A DNA stretch of 64,000 bases from an uncultured Clostridia bacterium. Lineage in GTDB: Bacteria; Bacillota; Clostridia; Oscillospirales; Ruminococcaceae. A program made the position numbers and the translations under genes. The notes beneath the pieces were generated by a model, which saw only the letters and a list, made by a program, of their open reading frames with translations, did no database searches and was not told the origin of the DNA. The stretch is taken from positions 1 through 64,000 of the forward strand of contig CALXBD010000054.1 of NCBI GenBank assembly GCA_944386445.1. The letters are read 5' to 3'. Shown piece after piece: positions 42,931 through 52,251 of this stretch (position 1 is the stretch's first letter; every line of letters begins with the position of its first letter).

Positions 42931-45294
42931 TCAATTATTCCCGTCGTTCACACCAAGAGGTGAGCGATATAACGTCCGATATTTTCCCGGAGGCATTCCT
43001 TCAAGCTGATTAAAAACCCGGTTAAAGGTCGCACGATTAGAGATTCCCACAGCTCCAGCAATCTCGTCCACCGTGAGAGTGGTGGAAAGAAGCATCTCCT
43101 TAGCCCGGTCGATGCGAAATTGAATCAGGTATTTTGGGAAGGAAACGCCAAATTCCTCCTTAAAGCTGCGGGAAAAGGCGGATGGAATCGTTTGGAAGCA
43201 GGCAGCTGCTTTTTCAATGGAAAGCCCACAATCGGTATAATGCTCCTGAACGAAGGCGCCAAAAGCTTGCCGACGGCTGGGCTTTTGGCGTTCCAATGCG
43301 TCCACAGCTGTTTTTATGAGTGCTATCGAAACCTGCAGAAGTTCATCTAAAGAAAACGCAGTCTTGGGATCAAATTCAGCATAAGGGTCTAAGATTGCCG
43401 GATCCAAGTGTGCATCCTGCAAAACGTCCTGCGTCCCACTCAGAAGCCATTGGTAACTTCGCTCCGCCTGCTCCAAAGAGCAGTCCTTAGGATTCCCCAA
43501 AACCTCTTGAAACAGCTGCTCCAATCCTGACAAATCATCCGCCAGCAGGAGATTTCGAAGTTTTTCTACCCGCTCCTTAGAAATTTCAGAAAAAGTAGCC
43601 GGGGGAAGGGTGGCGGGAAGCGAAAAACTGCAGGACTCCGCGTCAACTGCTACGATCCGCACACTGGCTTGGGTAAGAACGGTACAAGTAGCCGCAATTT
43701 CTTCTGCTGACGGGATCAGATTGCTGGTTACAAAGTGGATGCGGATATTCTCCCGATCATGTTCTAAAAGCTTGAGGGTCTCTTGAAGCAGGGAGCGGAT
43801 CGTTTCAGGGAAAAGTGGCCGCTGTGCTTCCGGAACACTGGCCAGCGAGAGCAGAAAAAAGGTTTTCCCGGGCGAAAGCTGAACCAGTTCCGCTCTGTGG
43901 CAGACATTTTGTATCAATGTGTGAAGGACAGCCAGAACATCGCTGCGTTGTCGTTCCTGCTGCTCCAAAGAAAACTGCGCCAGAAAATCATTTCTGTATC
44001 GAACCAAAACCCGGCATAGCAAAAAGGGGGCCTGAGGAGGAAGCAAGAACCTTTTTTCCAGAAATTCCCGACTATCCGGTTTTAAGGGATACTCCGGCTG
44101 GGTCAGAAGTTCCCGCAGGTGATACTGCTTGACACTGGGAAAAATCGTCTGCAGACTTTCCTGCAGGGTGAGATTTTTTTGTTGGATTTCCTGCATTTTA
44201 GTCGAAATCAGACGCAGTTCATCCCAGCGGGAAAGAGCGGATTTGGAAACATTGGGATAAAGGAGCTGGGTCAAGTTGTAAATAGGGCTAAAGATGCGCC
44301 GGCTAAACAGATAGGAAAGGCCTACACCGAATAGGGTGACTATCAGGTTAAAGGCTGTCAACGACCAAAACAGCATATTGGATTTCTGATAAAACTCGCT
44401 TTTATTGTAGGCAACGTGGATATTCCAGTTGGGAAATGTACACTTTGAAGAAAGAAATACCACAGAGGATCCATTTAGAGACTGTTCTGTCAGGCAATAT
44501 TCCCCTTGCTCCATATTGGACAGGATCTCATGAGAAATTTCAGCTCCCTGCAGAATCCCCCAGGAGGCAATGGTATGGCCTTCGCTGTCGGCAATAAGCA
44601 GCCCCATTTGATCTGACGTTTGATATTGAAGCGTTTGATTATAGATATCACTCGTCTGTATATTCACAACCATAAGCGCTCTTTGCCGAATCAAACTATA
44701 ATAGGATGTCACAAACGGCACCACATCCTGATTGATCGTTTTTCCTGTCAGGCTCCAGCTGTTTTGCGTATCCAGATTCAGGAGTAACCGGCTGGGTGTA
44801 TCGATCATGCTGTCGATGGTTTTCTGCTGCAGATTGCTGTAGGAGCGATACTTAGAAAAATACAGTTCCGCATTATAAATACTGCCTTCTGATATGACTA
44901 GATTCTTTTCCGGATAATAATAAAACCATGTGTTGATGCCAAGTTTGGTACCCATAACCGACGAAAAGTCTCTGGCAATTTGCTGAACCAATACATAATC
45001 TTCCGGTGTGAAGCTCTCATAGGAGTGGAGCTGTTCGGCATTATCAGCTACAACCGCTGTGGTTTGAACCAGACGGGTCATCTCGGTGAGCATGGAATTC
45101 ATGGCCGTCTCAAGGGAATTGATGACGCTTTTGTTATAAGATTTGGCGTCCTCCGCAAGCCAGTTCCGCAAAAAGGTGGAAACCGCCATATTTATCGCCA
45201 ATGAAATAATCTGCGTCGCCAAAAACAGCGCAAAAATGACCCGAAAATAGCTTCTGTTATTCAATGGGGAACCCCTTAAAACACGTTTCTGCAC
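42931..45294 (-). CDS. Membrane-bound AraC-family regulator with extracellular sensor domain
   Basis: 787 residues. N-terminal helix (about 16-37), extracellular region about 40-300 resembling a Cache sensor, second helix near 305-327, a long cytoplasmic linker (330-680), then a C-terminal AraC DNA-binding domain (about 690-780) ending GMPPGKYRTLY. It senses outside ligand and binds DNA in one chain, with no kinase. The start is GTG with GGAAGGGAG about 10 nt before. It is divergent from the binding-protein transporter operon at 45612 and upstream of the GH32 genes, so it is the likely regulator of one or both. It resembles Bacillus YtdP/YesS-type regulators. Confidence 0.88.
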   Translation of the reverse strand: MQKRVLRGSPLNNRSYFRVIFALFLATQIISLAINMAVSTFLRNWLAEDAKSYNKSVINSLETAMNSMLTEMTRLVQTTAVVADNAEQLHSYESFTPEDYVLVQQIARDFSSVMGTKLGINTWFYYYPEKNLVISEGSIYNAELYFSKYRSYSNLQQKTIDSMIDTPSRLLLNLDTQNSWSLTGKTINQDVVPFVTSYYSLIRQRALMVVNIQTSDIYNQTLQYQTSDQMGLLIADSEGHTIASWGILQGAEISHEILSNMEQGEYCLTEQSLNGSSVVFLSSKCTFPNWNIHVAYNKSEFYQKSNMLFWSLTAFNLIVTLFGVGLSYLFSRRIFSPIYNLTQLLYPNVSKSALSRWDELRLISTKMQEIQQKNLTLQESLQTIFPSVKQYHLRELLTQPEYPLKPDSREFLEKRFLLPPQAPFLLCRVLVRYRNDFLAQFSLEQQERQRSDVLAVLHTLIQNVCHRAELVQLSPGKTFFLLSLASVPEAQRPLFPETIRSLLQETLKLLEHDRENIRIHFVTSNLIPSAEEIAATCTVLTQASVRIVAVDAESCSFSLPATLPPATFSEISKERVEKLRNLLLADDLSGLEQLFQEVLGNPKDCSLEQAERSYQWLLSGTQDVLQDAHLDPAILDPYAEFDPKTAFSLDELLQVSIALIKTAVDALERQKPSRRQAFGAFVQEHYTDCGLSIEKAAACFQTIPSAFSRSFKEEFGVSFPKYLIQFRIDRAKEMLLSTTLTVDEIAGAVGISNRATFNRVFNQLEGMPPGKYRTLYRSPLGVNDGNN

Positions 45295-45611
45295 GCAGTA
45301 AACTCCCTTCCGAGTTGATCTACATCACCGATATGTCTCAACCTTTTTCTTGCTATATTGTAGCATTTTTATATAAAAAAAGCTACGTGTAACTGGAATT
45401 AACCTCCAATAATGATACATAATTTTAAAATTGTTACATGCCGAAATCGGGTCACGTAATGCAATTAAGACAAAAATGCAAAACTGTGAATTGCAAATTC
45501 ACAGGTGCTATTTTATAATTCTTAATAAGCCGGACGAAGACGTCCTTTGGAAAAGTGCCATACTTTTTCGTACGCAACCATCAACCTCCATTCAGAAAGG
45601 ATCGTGGAATT
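45295..45611. other. Divergent regulatory region, no gene
   Basis: The space between the membrane AraC gene (leftward) and the transporter operon (rightward). It holds an inverted repeat GTAGC/GCTAC around TTTATATAAA-like sequence (about 45362-45389) next to a leftward TACAAT box, and the operator/promoter at 45484-45519. No small coding gene is supported. Confidence 0.6.
45484..45519 (+). promoter_or_regulatory. Transporter promoter with palindromic operator over the -35 box
   Basis: TTGCAA (45491-45496), 17-nt spacer, TATAAT (45514-45519). A perfect palindrome CTGTGAATT-GCA-AATTCACAG (45484-45504) spans the -35 box. A repressor dimer there would block polymerase. AraC proteins usually use direct repeats, so a LacI- or GntR-type factor encoded elsewhere is as likely as the neighbouring regulator. 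Confidence 0.75.
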
Positions 45612-47231
45612 ATGAAAAAGGTTTCAAAGCGCACCACCGTACTTGCCCTTTTCCTAACTGCCAGCCTGGCGGCGTCCCTGACAGGCTGCGGCGAAGAGGG
45701 TTCTTCTGTCAATGAAAGCACCGCTTCTTCCGGCAGCGGTGCTTCTCAAACCACCTCCTCCGATGGCGGAAGCGCAGAAGTGTCCCGGGACCCTATTGAA
45801 TACGAACTGATGTTTTCGGAAGCCGCCAGTCAGCCTTACGTGGAAGAAACCTGGCTTTTCCCGAAAGTAATCGAGGAAAAGTTTAACGTAACGCTGAAGG
45901 TGACACCTATTCCTTCCTCCTCTTATAACGATAAGGTCAATATGGCAATTGCTTCCCAATCCATTCCTGACATTATGAACAGCGTGGATCTGAACACTCT
46001 CAATGATATGGGCAGTAAAGGCATGTTTTTAAATATGCAGGATTACATCGATCAAATGCCCAACGCTCAGGCTGCTTTCGCGCAACGCAGCGACCTTTCT
46101 ATCTGCCGGATCTCCGGCAGCGAATGGTATGCTCTGCCCAGCAAGGTGCCCAGCGCCAATCTTCCTAAGACATCTATCGATTTCATCACTATGATTCGTG
46201 GAGATATCCTCGCAGAACAAAATCTGGAAGTGCCTACCACTTATGACGAACTGTATGATGTCCTGTCCGCTTTGAAAGAAGCGTATCCGGATTCTCAGCC
46301 CTGGGTTACCCGCCAGAAAAACAATGCCATGCTTTGGACGCTGGCACCTTCTGTAGGCCTTTCCATGGACATCAACGACTACACCATGTGGGTGGAGGAA
46401 ACTGGTGAGTTCAAGACGATTCTGGATGACGAGAACTTCAAATACTTGATCGAGTTTATGCGCAAATGTTACGAGGACGGTTTGTTGGATCAGGAGTACG
46501 CCATTTCAGACACTACTACCTGGGAAGACAAAATCATTTCCGGCAAAGGATTCTTTGCAATTGATTATTTCGCCCGGCCTGAAACCATGACCAACGCGGC
46601 TGTTTCCGGCGGAAACACCTCTTACAGCCTGGATCCCATGCTGCCGCCTGCCACAGAAAACGGCGAAGCTAAGGTTTACGCAAAAAATGTTCCCGTTTCC
46701 TATCAGGGGATCAGCGCCAAAGTGGAGTCCCCGGAACGGCTGATGGAAGTTTATGATTGGTGGTTCTTCTCCGAAGAGGGCGCCATGCTGGGCTACTTCG
46801 GTGAAGAAGGCGTCTCCTATACCGTCGGGGAAGATAAAAAGGTTTCCTACATATACAGTGAAGACGCGAACTCTGTTACCTCCATTGCATCCAAATACGG
46901 CGTTGATTATTATGGGTTCTGCGGCCTGATGCCCGGCGATTTCGGTTATACCATTGACTTTGAAAACGACCCCAACATGAGCGAGCCTGCTAAAGCCACC
47001 TACCGGGTCTATCAGGGTCAGACTGTGGAAAGCTGCCCGGCCATCAACTATACGGGAGATGCACTGGACGCCAGAAAGGATTATACTGCCAACCTCCAGA
47101 CGGCTATGATCGGCGAGATCGACAAATTCATTATGGGACAGCGGCCTATGAGTGAATGGGACGCCTTTATCCAGGAATTTAACGATCAAGGGTATGCCGC
47201 TTACATTGAAGCGAAAAACACAATGATTTAA
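45612..47231 (+). CDS. Extracellular solute-binding lipoprotein of a second sugar ABC transporter
   Basis: 539 residues. Signal peptide with lipobox SLTGC (Cys about 24), then a Ser-rich linker, then an LplA-type binding fold: EKFNVTLKVTPIPSSSYNDK (about 80-100), TMIRGDILAEQNLEVPTTYD and a C-terminal MSEWDAFIQEFNDQGY. It captures an oligosaccharide for the two downstream permeases. The ATG at 45612 follows AGAAAGGATCGT. It is separated from the permeases by a terminator-like hairpin, so it should be made in excess. Ligand unknown; nearby fructan genes make fructo-oligosaccharides one option. Confidence 0.92.
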   Translation: MKKVSKRTTVLALFLTASLAASLTGCGEEGSSVNESTASSGSGASQTTSSDGGSAEVSRDPIEYELMFSEAASQPYVEETWLFPKVIEEKFNVTLKVTPIPSSSYNDKVNMAIASQSIPDIMNSVDLNTLNDMGSKGMFLNMQDYIDQMPNAQAAFAQRSDLSICRISGSEWYALPSKVPSANLPKTSIDFITMIRGDILAEQNLEVPTTYDELYDVLSALKEAYPDSQPWVTRQKNNAMLWTLAPSVGLSMDINDYTMWVEETGEFKTILDDENFKYLIEFMRKCYEDGLLDQEYAISDTTTWEDKIISGKGFFAIDYFARPETMTNAAVSGGNTSYSLDPMLPPATENGEAKVYAKNVPVSYQGISAKVESPERLMEVYDWWFFSEEGAMLGYFGEEGVSYTVGEDKKVSYIYSEDANSVTSIASKYGVDYYGFCGLMPGDFGYTIDFENDPNMSEPAKATYRVYQGQTVESCPAINYTGDALDARKDYTANLQTAMIGEIDKFIMGQRPMSEWDAFIQEFNDQGYAAYIEAKNTMI

Positions 47232-47265
47232 TCTGGGAAGCTATTTCTGAGATTCATTAAATGAT

Positions 47266-47315
47266 AAAGCGGCGCAGGCATTTTCGCGGTAAAGCGTCTG
47301 CCTGCGCCGCTTTTT
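47266..47315 (+). terminator. Attenuating terminator between binding protein and permeases
   Basis: AAAGCGGCGCAGGCA pairs with TGCCTGCGCCGCTTT around an 18-nt loop, followed by TTTTT. Partial read-through would give more binding protein than permease. Confidence 0.85.
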
Positions 47316-47403
47316 CAAGAGCCGCTTTACGAGCATTCTTTGCCCTGCCCGGCTGGAAAGGCCAGGTACCCCAAGGGCTATTGAACCTGAAAGGAAGGGT
47401 CCT

Positions 47404-48339
47404 ATGGCGTTTCATCGTTCCTCCGTGGGTGCAGGCCGTTCTTTATGGCGCTCCCTAAAAAAAGATTATATTCTTTATCTTTTGCTGCTTATTCCTGTCA
47501 TCCATACATTTATTTTCAAATACGTTCCCATGGCGGGCATCATTATTGCCTTCAAGGATTTTAACCCCATGGAGGGTATTTTTGCGAGTCCCTGGGCAGG
47601 GGTTAAATGGTTCGAAAAATTTTTGACTGAGCCTAAATTTTGGCAGGTATTTCGAAATACCATACTGCTGAGCCTTTATAATTTGATTTGGTCGACGCCT
47701 ATGCCAATTCTGTTTGCCCTGCTGCTCAATGAAATGAATGGCAGGCGGGTTAAAAAGGCCATCCAGACAGTCAGTTATCTCCCATATTTTGTCTCAACAG
47801 TGGTTATGGTGGGAATTCTTACGCAGTTACTGTCGCCTACCAGCGGCATTGTCAACCATGTTTTGGGCCTTTTCGGCATAGACCCCATTATGTTTATGGG
47901 GGAATCCTCCTGGTTCCGCACGATCTACATCGGCAGCGGCATCTGGCAAGGGACCGGCTATTCAGCGATTCTGTATTTTGCCGCCCTGACAAATATTGAC
48001 CAGGAGCTTTACGAGGCGGCTTATATTGATGGGGCCGGACGAGCTGCGCGTATGCGGTATATCTCCATTCCCGGAATCCTGCCTACGATCATGGTCATGC
48101 TGCTGCTGAATATTGGAAATATCATGCAAGTCTCCTTTGAAAAGGTCATTCTGCTTCAAAAGCCGATTACCGTAGATGTTTCCGAGGTTATTAACTCCTA
48201 TGTCTACAAACGCGGTCTTTTGAACATGGACTACAGTTACGGCACTGCCATGGGACTTTTACAGTCATTGATTGGATTTATACTGGTCACTTCGGCCAAT
48301 GCCGTCAGCAAACGTCTCACAGAAACAGCACTGTGGTAA
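47404..48339 (+). CDS. Sugar ABC transporter permease, LplB type
   Basis: 311 residues, six membrane segments, first at about 23-42 (ILYLLLLIPVIHTFIF). The EAA loop EAAYIDGAGRAARMRYISIP lies near 215. ATG follows GAAAGGAAGG. It forms the channel with the next gene. No ATPase gene follows, as in the first transporter of this window. Confidence 0.92.
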   Translation: MAFHRSSVGAGRSLWRSLKKDYILYLLLLIPVIHTFIFKYVPMAGIIIAFKDFNPMEGIFASPWAGVKWFEKFLTEPKFWQVFRNTILLSLYNLIWSTPMPILFALLLNEMNGRRVKKAIQTVSYLPYFVSTVVMVGILTQLLSPTSGIVNHVLGLFGIDPIMFMGESSWFRTIYIGSGIWQGTGYSAILYFAALTNIDQELYEAAYIDGAGRAARMRYISIPGILPTIMVMLLLNIGNIMQVSFEKVILLQKPITVDVSEVINSYVYKRGLLNMDYSYGTAMGLLQSLIGFILVTSANAVSKRLTETALW

Positions 48340-48351
48340 GGGGGAAGATGG

Positions 48352-49242
48352 ATGTATTACAAAAAAAGCACCGGAGAAAAAATCTTTTCCATCTTTAATA
48401 TGTTTTTTCTCTGCCTGTTTGGGATAGTCTGCCTTTATCCCATGATTTATATTCTGGCTGTTTCTTTTTCAGGAAGCCTGGCAGTTATGGAAGGCCGGGT
48501 ATGGCTTTATCCCATCGACTTTCATTTGAAGGCGTACGAAATTGTATTTTCCAATGACAACATCTTACGCTCCTATCTCAATACCATTCTTTACACCTTC
48601 ATTGGTACCGCCTTTAACCTGATTGCCATCACCTGTGCTGCCTATCCGCTTTCTAAGAAGCGGCTGCGGGGTCGTTCCGGATTTTCCCTATACTTTGTAT
48701 TCACCATTTTGTTTAGCGGTGGTATGGTTCCCAATTTCCTGCTGATTCAAAGTCTGGGATTCTATGATACCTTATGGGCAGTAACGGTGCCCGGCGCCGT
48801 CTCTGTTTTTTACATGATTATCCTGCGCACCAATTTTGAACAGATCCCCAGCGCTCTGGAAGAAGCGGCCATTATTGATGGCATGAATGACCTGAGAATC
48901 CTGTTTAAAATCTTCATTCCTCTTTCATTGCCCATTTATGCCGCTTTGATCCTCTTTTTTGCAGTAGGCCACTGGAACAGCTTTTTTGACGCTTTCATCT
49001 ATCTGCAGACAAAAGACAAATATCCCCTCCAGGTTATCCTGAAGGAGATTGTCACAGCCAATACGCTCAACGACCTGGGAGCTGGCGCCGTGGGCCAAAG
49101 TGCTATGGAAACCACCGAACTGGTCGGTGAAAACTTAAAATGTGCCACCATCATTGTGGTAATGCTGCCTATCATGATGGTTTATCCCTTTGTCCAAAAA
49201 TATTTTGTCAAGGGCATGATGATTGGCGCTGTTAAAGGATAA
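48352..49242 (+). CDS. Sugar ABC transporter permease, LplC/YtcP type
   Basis: 296 residues, six membrane segments; EAA loop EEAAIIDGMNDLRILFKIF near 180; C-terminus KGMMIGAVKG nearly identical in pattern to the first system's permease. It starts 12 bp after the upstream permease with GGGGGAAG as ribosome site. It ends the operon, followed by a strong hairpin terminator at 49322. Confidence 0.92.
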   Translation: MYYKKSTGEKIFSIFNMFFLCLFGIVCLYPMIYILAVSFSGSLAVMEGRVWLYPIDFHLKAYEIVFSNDNILRSYLNTILYTFIGTAFNLIAITCAAYPLSKKRLRGRSGFSLYFVFTILFSGGMVPNFLLIQSLGFYDTLWAVTVPGAVSVFYMIILRTNFEQIPSALEEAAIIDGMNDLRILFKIFIPLSLPIYAALILFFAVGHWNSFFDAFIYLQTKDKYPLQVILKEIVTANTLNDLGAGAVGQSAMETTELVGENLKCATIIVVMLPIMMVYPFVQKYFVKGMMIGAVKG

Positions 49243-49321
49243 CTTTTCAGGCAGCTTCGCAGTTTTTGCACAGTTCTTTATGTTGACGGATTCATCTGTA
49301 TTTTGGATGATTCTCCTTAAG

Positions 49322-49359
49322 AAAACACGCACACCCATATACATGGGTGTGCGTGTTTT
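49322..49359 (+). terminator. Intrinsic terminator of the second transporter operon
   Basis: AAAACACGCACACCCAT pairs perfectly with ATGGGTGTGCGTGTTTT around a 4-nt loop. The A-run on the other side allows it to work in both directions, including for the leftward VWA gene ending at 49421. Confidence 0.88.
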
Positions 49360-49420
49360 GGTAGTGCCAAATGTCAATCGTTATCTGCAATGCTTAACGT
49401 TCAAAATAAGTGCTTATAGA

Positions 49421-50807
49421 TCAGGAAATGGTGATGGCAGAATCACAGCATCTGAAATCTGTATCAATATAATGTGCAATAAAGCGCACTTTAAATTTTC
49501 TGTCATTGCACAATGAAGTGGAAGACCCTCCCGATACATCCAGATCTTCCGGAAGCACGAATTTGATGCATTTTACAATGACATCCCGGCATCCGGAAGA
49601 ATTGTGGGCAGGAATGGTAAATGCTTTCATGCCGCGCTGGTATTCCACACCGTTTGGATCGACCTCAGTAAGAATCACGCCTAAGGCGGCGCGCCTCCCC
49701 GGACACACGTTTTTAACTGTCACATCCAGTTGAAGGATCCGGCCCAAGGATTCCAAATACGTGTCTCCGGCATTGATAATCACTGAATCCTGACATCTAT
49801 CAATGGTGATATCTACCGGTATCGGACACGGCTCCGGATCTACGACGATTTCACATTGAACCGTTACGGAGGGATCTGGGAAAACCGCCACATTTCCTTC
49901 ATCATCAGAATAAGTGATCGATTGATTCACCTTTTTTTCTCCGGAATCCTGGGATATATGCTTGATATAAAACTCCAAGGAAGCGCCTTCATTAGCGGAA
50001 ACGCCAAGTTCCGGTATTTTCCATTGAAGGGTGTTGGGATCCATCGTCATAGCAGATCCTTTTTGCGGGCGGAACGACATCCGTGATGACAAAATCTGGA
50101 TTTACGACCTCATCAATCACAATATTTGTGGCGCCCGTCTTGGAAATATTGGTTGCAAGATCCTTAAACAGTTCTTCTAAATCGGCATCATCTGGCGTTA
50201 CTGCCACATGAGAATCGTCGGGATCCGTAGCCCAATTGTTAAGGACATCTACATTGATTCCATCGGCCCCAATCAGCCCAATGCAGTAAATGATAATTCC
50301 GGATGCCTTGGCAGCATCCGCCACCGGCGCCGCCGGAGGCCCTGCTGTGGTTTGGCCGTCCGTAAACATCACGATCACTTTTGCATTTGTCGAAAGCGGA
50401 TCAAACAGCTGTTTTGCTTTGGCAAACGCATCCGCATGGTTGGTAAAGCCGCCGGCTGTCAAACTGTCTACTGCGCTTTTCAGCGTTGCAACAGAGGTAA
50501 TCAGCAACGTATCCGCTGTAGCGGTATCGGCAAAACTTACAATGCCGATCCGACTCCCCGAACCGATATTCCCATCTTTTGAGTTATCTGTAGCCTCATC
50601 AATAATATCGATAAAGGTTTTGGCACCAGCTTTCAGGTTGGCTAACGGGGCTCCCTCCATGCTTCCGGAGCGCTCCAATACTAAAACGATATCTGTTGGA
50701 TTAGAAGCAATATCCGGCGATGCCGAAAGTGCCAATGTTACTTTTAACATTCCATCGCAGTCAATGCGATCTCTGTCGATTTGTTTATTCGAACTTGTAA
50801 TGCCCAT
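49421..50807 (-). pseudogene. VWA-domain protein, coding frame broken by one extra base
   Basis: The first part (50807 to about 50065) is a von Willebrand factor A domain: MIDAS-like VLERSGSMEG near residue 46 (Glu replaces the usual Asp), a Thr in FTNHADAF, and MFTDGQTT (Asp about 150). The protein then should continue in another frame with KGSAMTMDP and a beta-rich cysteine-containing domain ending RCCDSAITIS. The two frames join exactly if one base of a five-A run (T run on the + strand at 50060-50064) is removed, giving about 460 residues. No signal peptide or membrane helix is visible. Similar intact VWA proteins of unknown role occur in gut Clostridia. It may be a real frameshift, a length-variable homopolymer, or an error. 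ATG 50807 follows AGGAGGAGT. Confidence 0.8.
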
Positions 50808-50946
50808 GGCAACTCCTCCTGATAGTAGTTAGGAATGGAACTGCTCTATTCTATGCACAGCAAGCCCTACAAGTCACTTTTCAAAAGGGTGCCAGCTTTT
50901 GCCACACTACCGGCTTGAAACAGCAAAAAAAGGCAAAACAATTTCT

Positions 50947-50984
50947 AAAAAATAGGGGGCCGTCTCTCCATTGGGAGACGGCCC
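50947..50984 (-). terminator. Terminator of the leftward oxidoreductase pair
   Basis: GGGCCGTCTC pairs with GAGACGGCCC around an 8-nt loop; read leftward it is followed by a CCTATTTTTT tail. It is 8 bp beyond the oxidoreductase stop. Confidence 0.85.
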
Positions 50985-50991
50985 TTGTCTT

Positions 50992-52218
50992 TTAAAATGC
51001 TCCACCTTTAAAAAACTGATATCCGGACAGCGGAATGGAGACGGCTGGTTTACTCCAGGAATATCCCCTTTCAGAGGGGAACGCGGCCTCTTCATAGCAG
51101 GCGCGTAAATCCTGATAAAGTCCCCTACAGCAGATGTTTGCGTTTGCCGGATCGTCCATATTCACCTTTTCCAGCATCTCTACTGGGAAATTTATAACTC
51201 TTCCAAAATCAAACAGCGCATTGCAAGCCAACAGATGCGGACGAACCGTTTCGATGGAGCACTGAGGTGTCTCACCGTCCCGGGCACAGCGAATCATATC
51301 CCGCAGTTTGCAGAAAACTTCCTCATCAGTAAAGGGATCGCCGTATGTAACCGTCCTTCCATCGTTAAGATGACCTGTTACGATCCCTTTTTCTCCGTCC
51401 TGATTAAAGGTCACTGTTCCCTTTTCAAATTCATAGCAAAAGTAAGGATCACAATTTAGGTCTGTTGCGTGGGACGCAACATAGAAAAACTCCCCTTCAC
51501 CGACTTTTCCCCGCAGAATACAGGTATCAAAGCTCTCAATATCCTTGGCGCGATAGAGTTCGGCAGACATGCTTTCCGGATAAGCGGCGCTGCCCATTGT
51601 TCCTCCAAGCAGAAAGAAAATATTATGCAGGTAATGCGCCGCGGCATTTGTAACGATAGAATCCAAAATATATCCGCCTTTTCCGTCCCGGACCCGCCCC
51701 TTCCAGGTGGAGGTCTGATAATAACTCAGCCCTCGGGGCCAGGAAATAAACGTCTTCATCATACGCGGCTTTCCGTATACACCGGAAAGAATGTCCCGCT
51801 TCAGGTGAGTCATCGTTTCGCAGAAAGACCACTGAAAGCCTACGCCCAACTGTTTATCCAACTGTCGACGGCGTTCTTCCAATGCATCCAGTTCCTGAAC
51901 AGTCGGAGTCAAAGGCTTCTCGCACAGAACGTGGGATCCGTTTTCCATGGCAGCAATACTATAGGGGCTATGGAGAGGAGTCGGTGTGGAAATAACCGTC
52001 AAATCTGCCTGATGTTCCCGAAAAAATTCCGCAGGCGTATTAAAAAACGGCACGCCCTGCTTCCGAAGCCATTCATAGCCGGGAGCAGTCTCTGCAAATG
52101 GATCCGCTATCCCCGCCAATACTGCTCCTTCGTTCTCCCCAAAGCCTTTTGCAAGCAAGCTTACATATATGTTTCCGTATCCGCCGACTCCTGCCAACAA
52201 AATTTTCACTTTCGCCAT
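50992..52218 (-). CDS. Gfo/Idh/MocA-family oxidoreductase
   Basis: 408 residues. The NAD-binding motif is LLAGVGGYGN (about 8-17) and the EKP motif is VLCEKPLTPT (about 97-106), with a WPRGLSYY region near 162. It is somewhat longer than the family norm because of a C-terminal extension (about 345-408). It is 33 bp after another oxidoreductase of the same family, and the pair shares a promoter and terminator. ATG follows GGAAGGGTG. Two adjacent members may act in sequence on one sugar (oxidation, then reduction), as known for some keto-sugar hydrolase pathways; this is inference. Confidence 0.86.
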   Translation of the reverse strand: MAKVKILLAGVGGYGNIYVSLLAKGFGENEGAVLAGIADPFAETAPGYEWLRKQGVPFFNTPAEFFREHQADLTVISTPTPLHSPYSIAAMENGSHVLCEKPLTPTVQELDALEERRRQLDKQLGVGFQWSFCETMTHLKRDILSGVYGKPRMMKTFISWPRGLSYYQTSTWKGRVRDGKGGYILDSIVTNAAAHYLHNIFFLLGGTMGSAAYPESMSAELYRAKDIESFDTCILRGKVGEGEFFYVASHATDLNCDPYFCYEFEKGTVTFNQDGEKGIVTGHLNDGRTVTYGDPFTDEEVFCKLRDMIRCARDGETPQCSIETVRPHLLACNALFDFGRVINFPVEMLEKVNMDDPANANICCRGLYQDLRACYEEAAFPSERGYSWSKPAVSIPLSGYQFFKGGAF

Positions 52219-52251
52219 TGCAAATCACCCTTCCGCTGACCGTACGAACCT

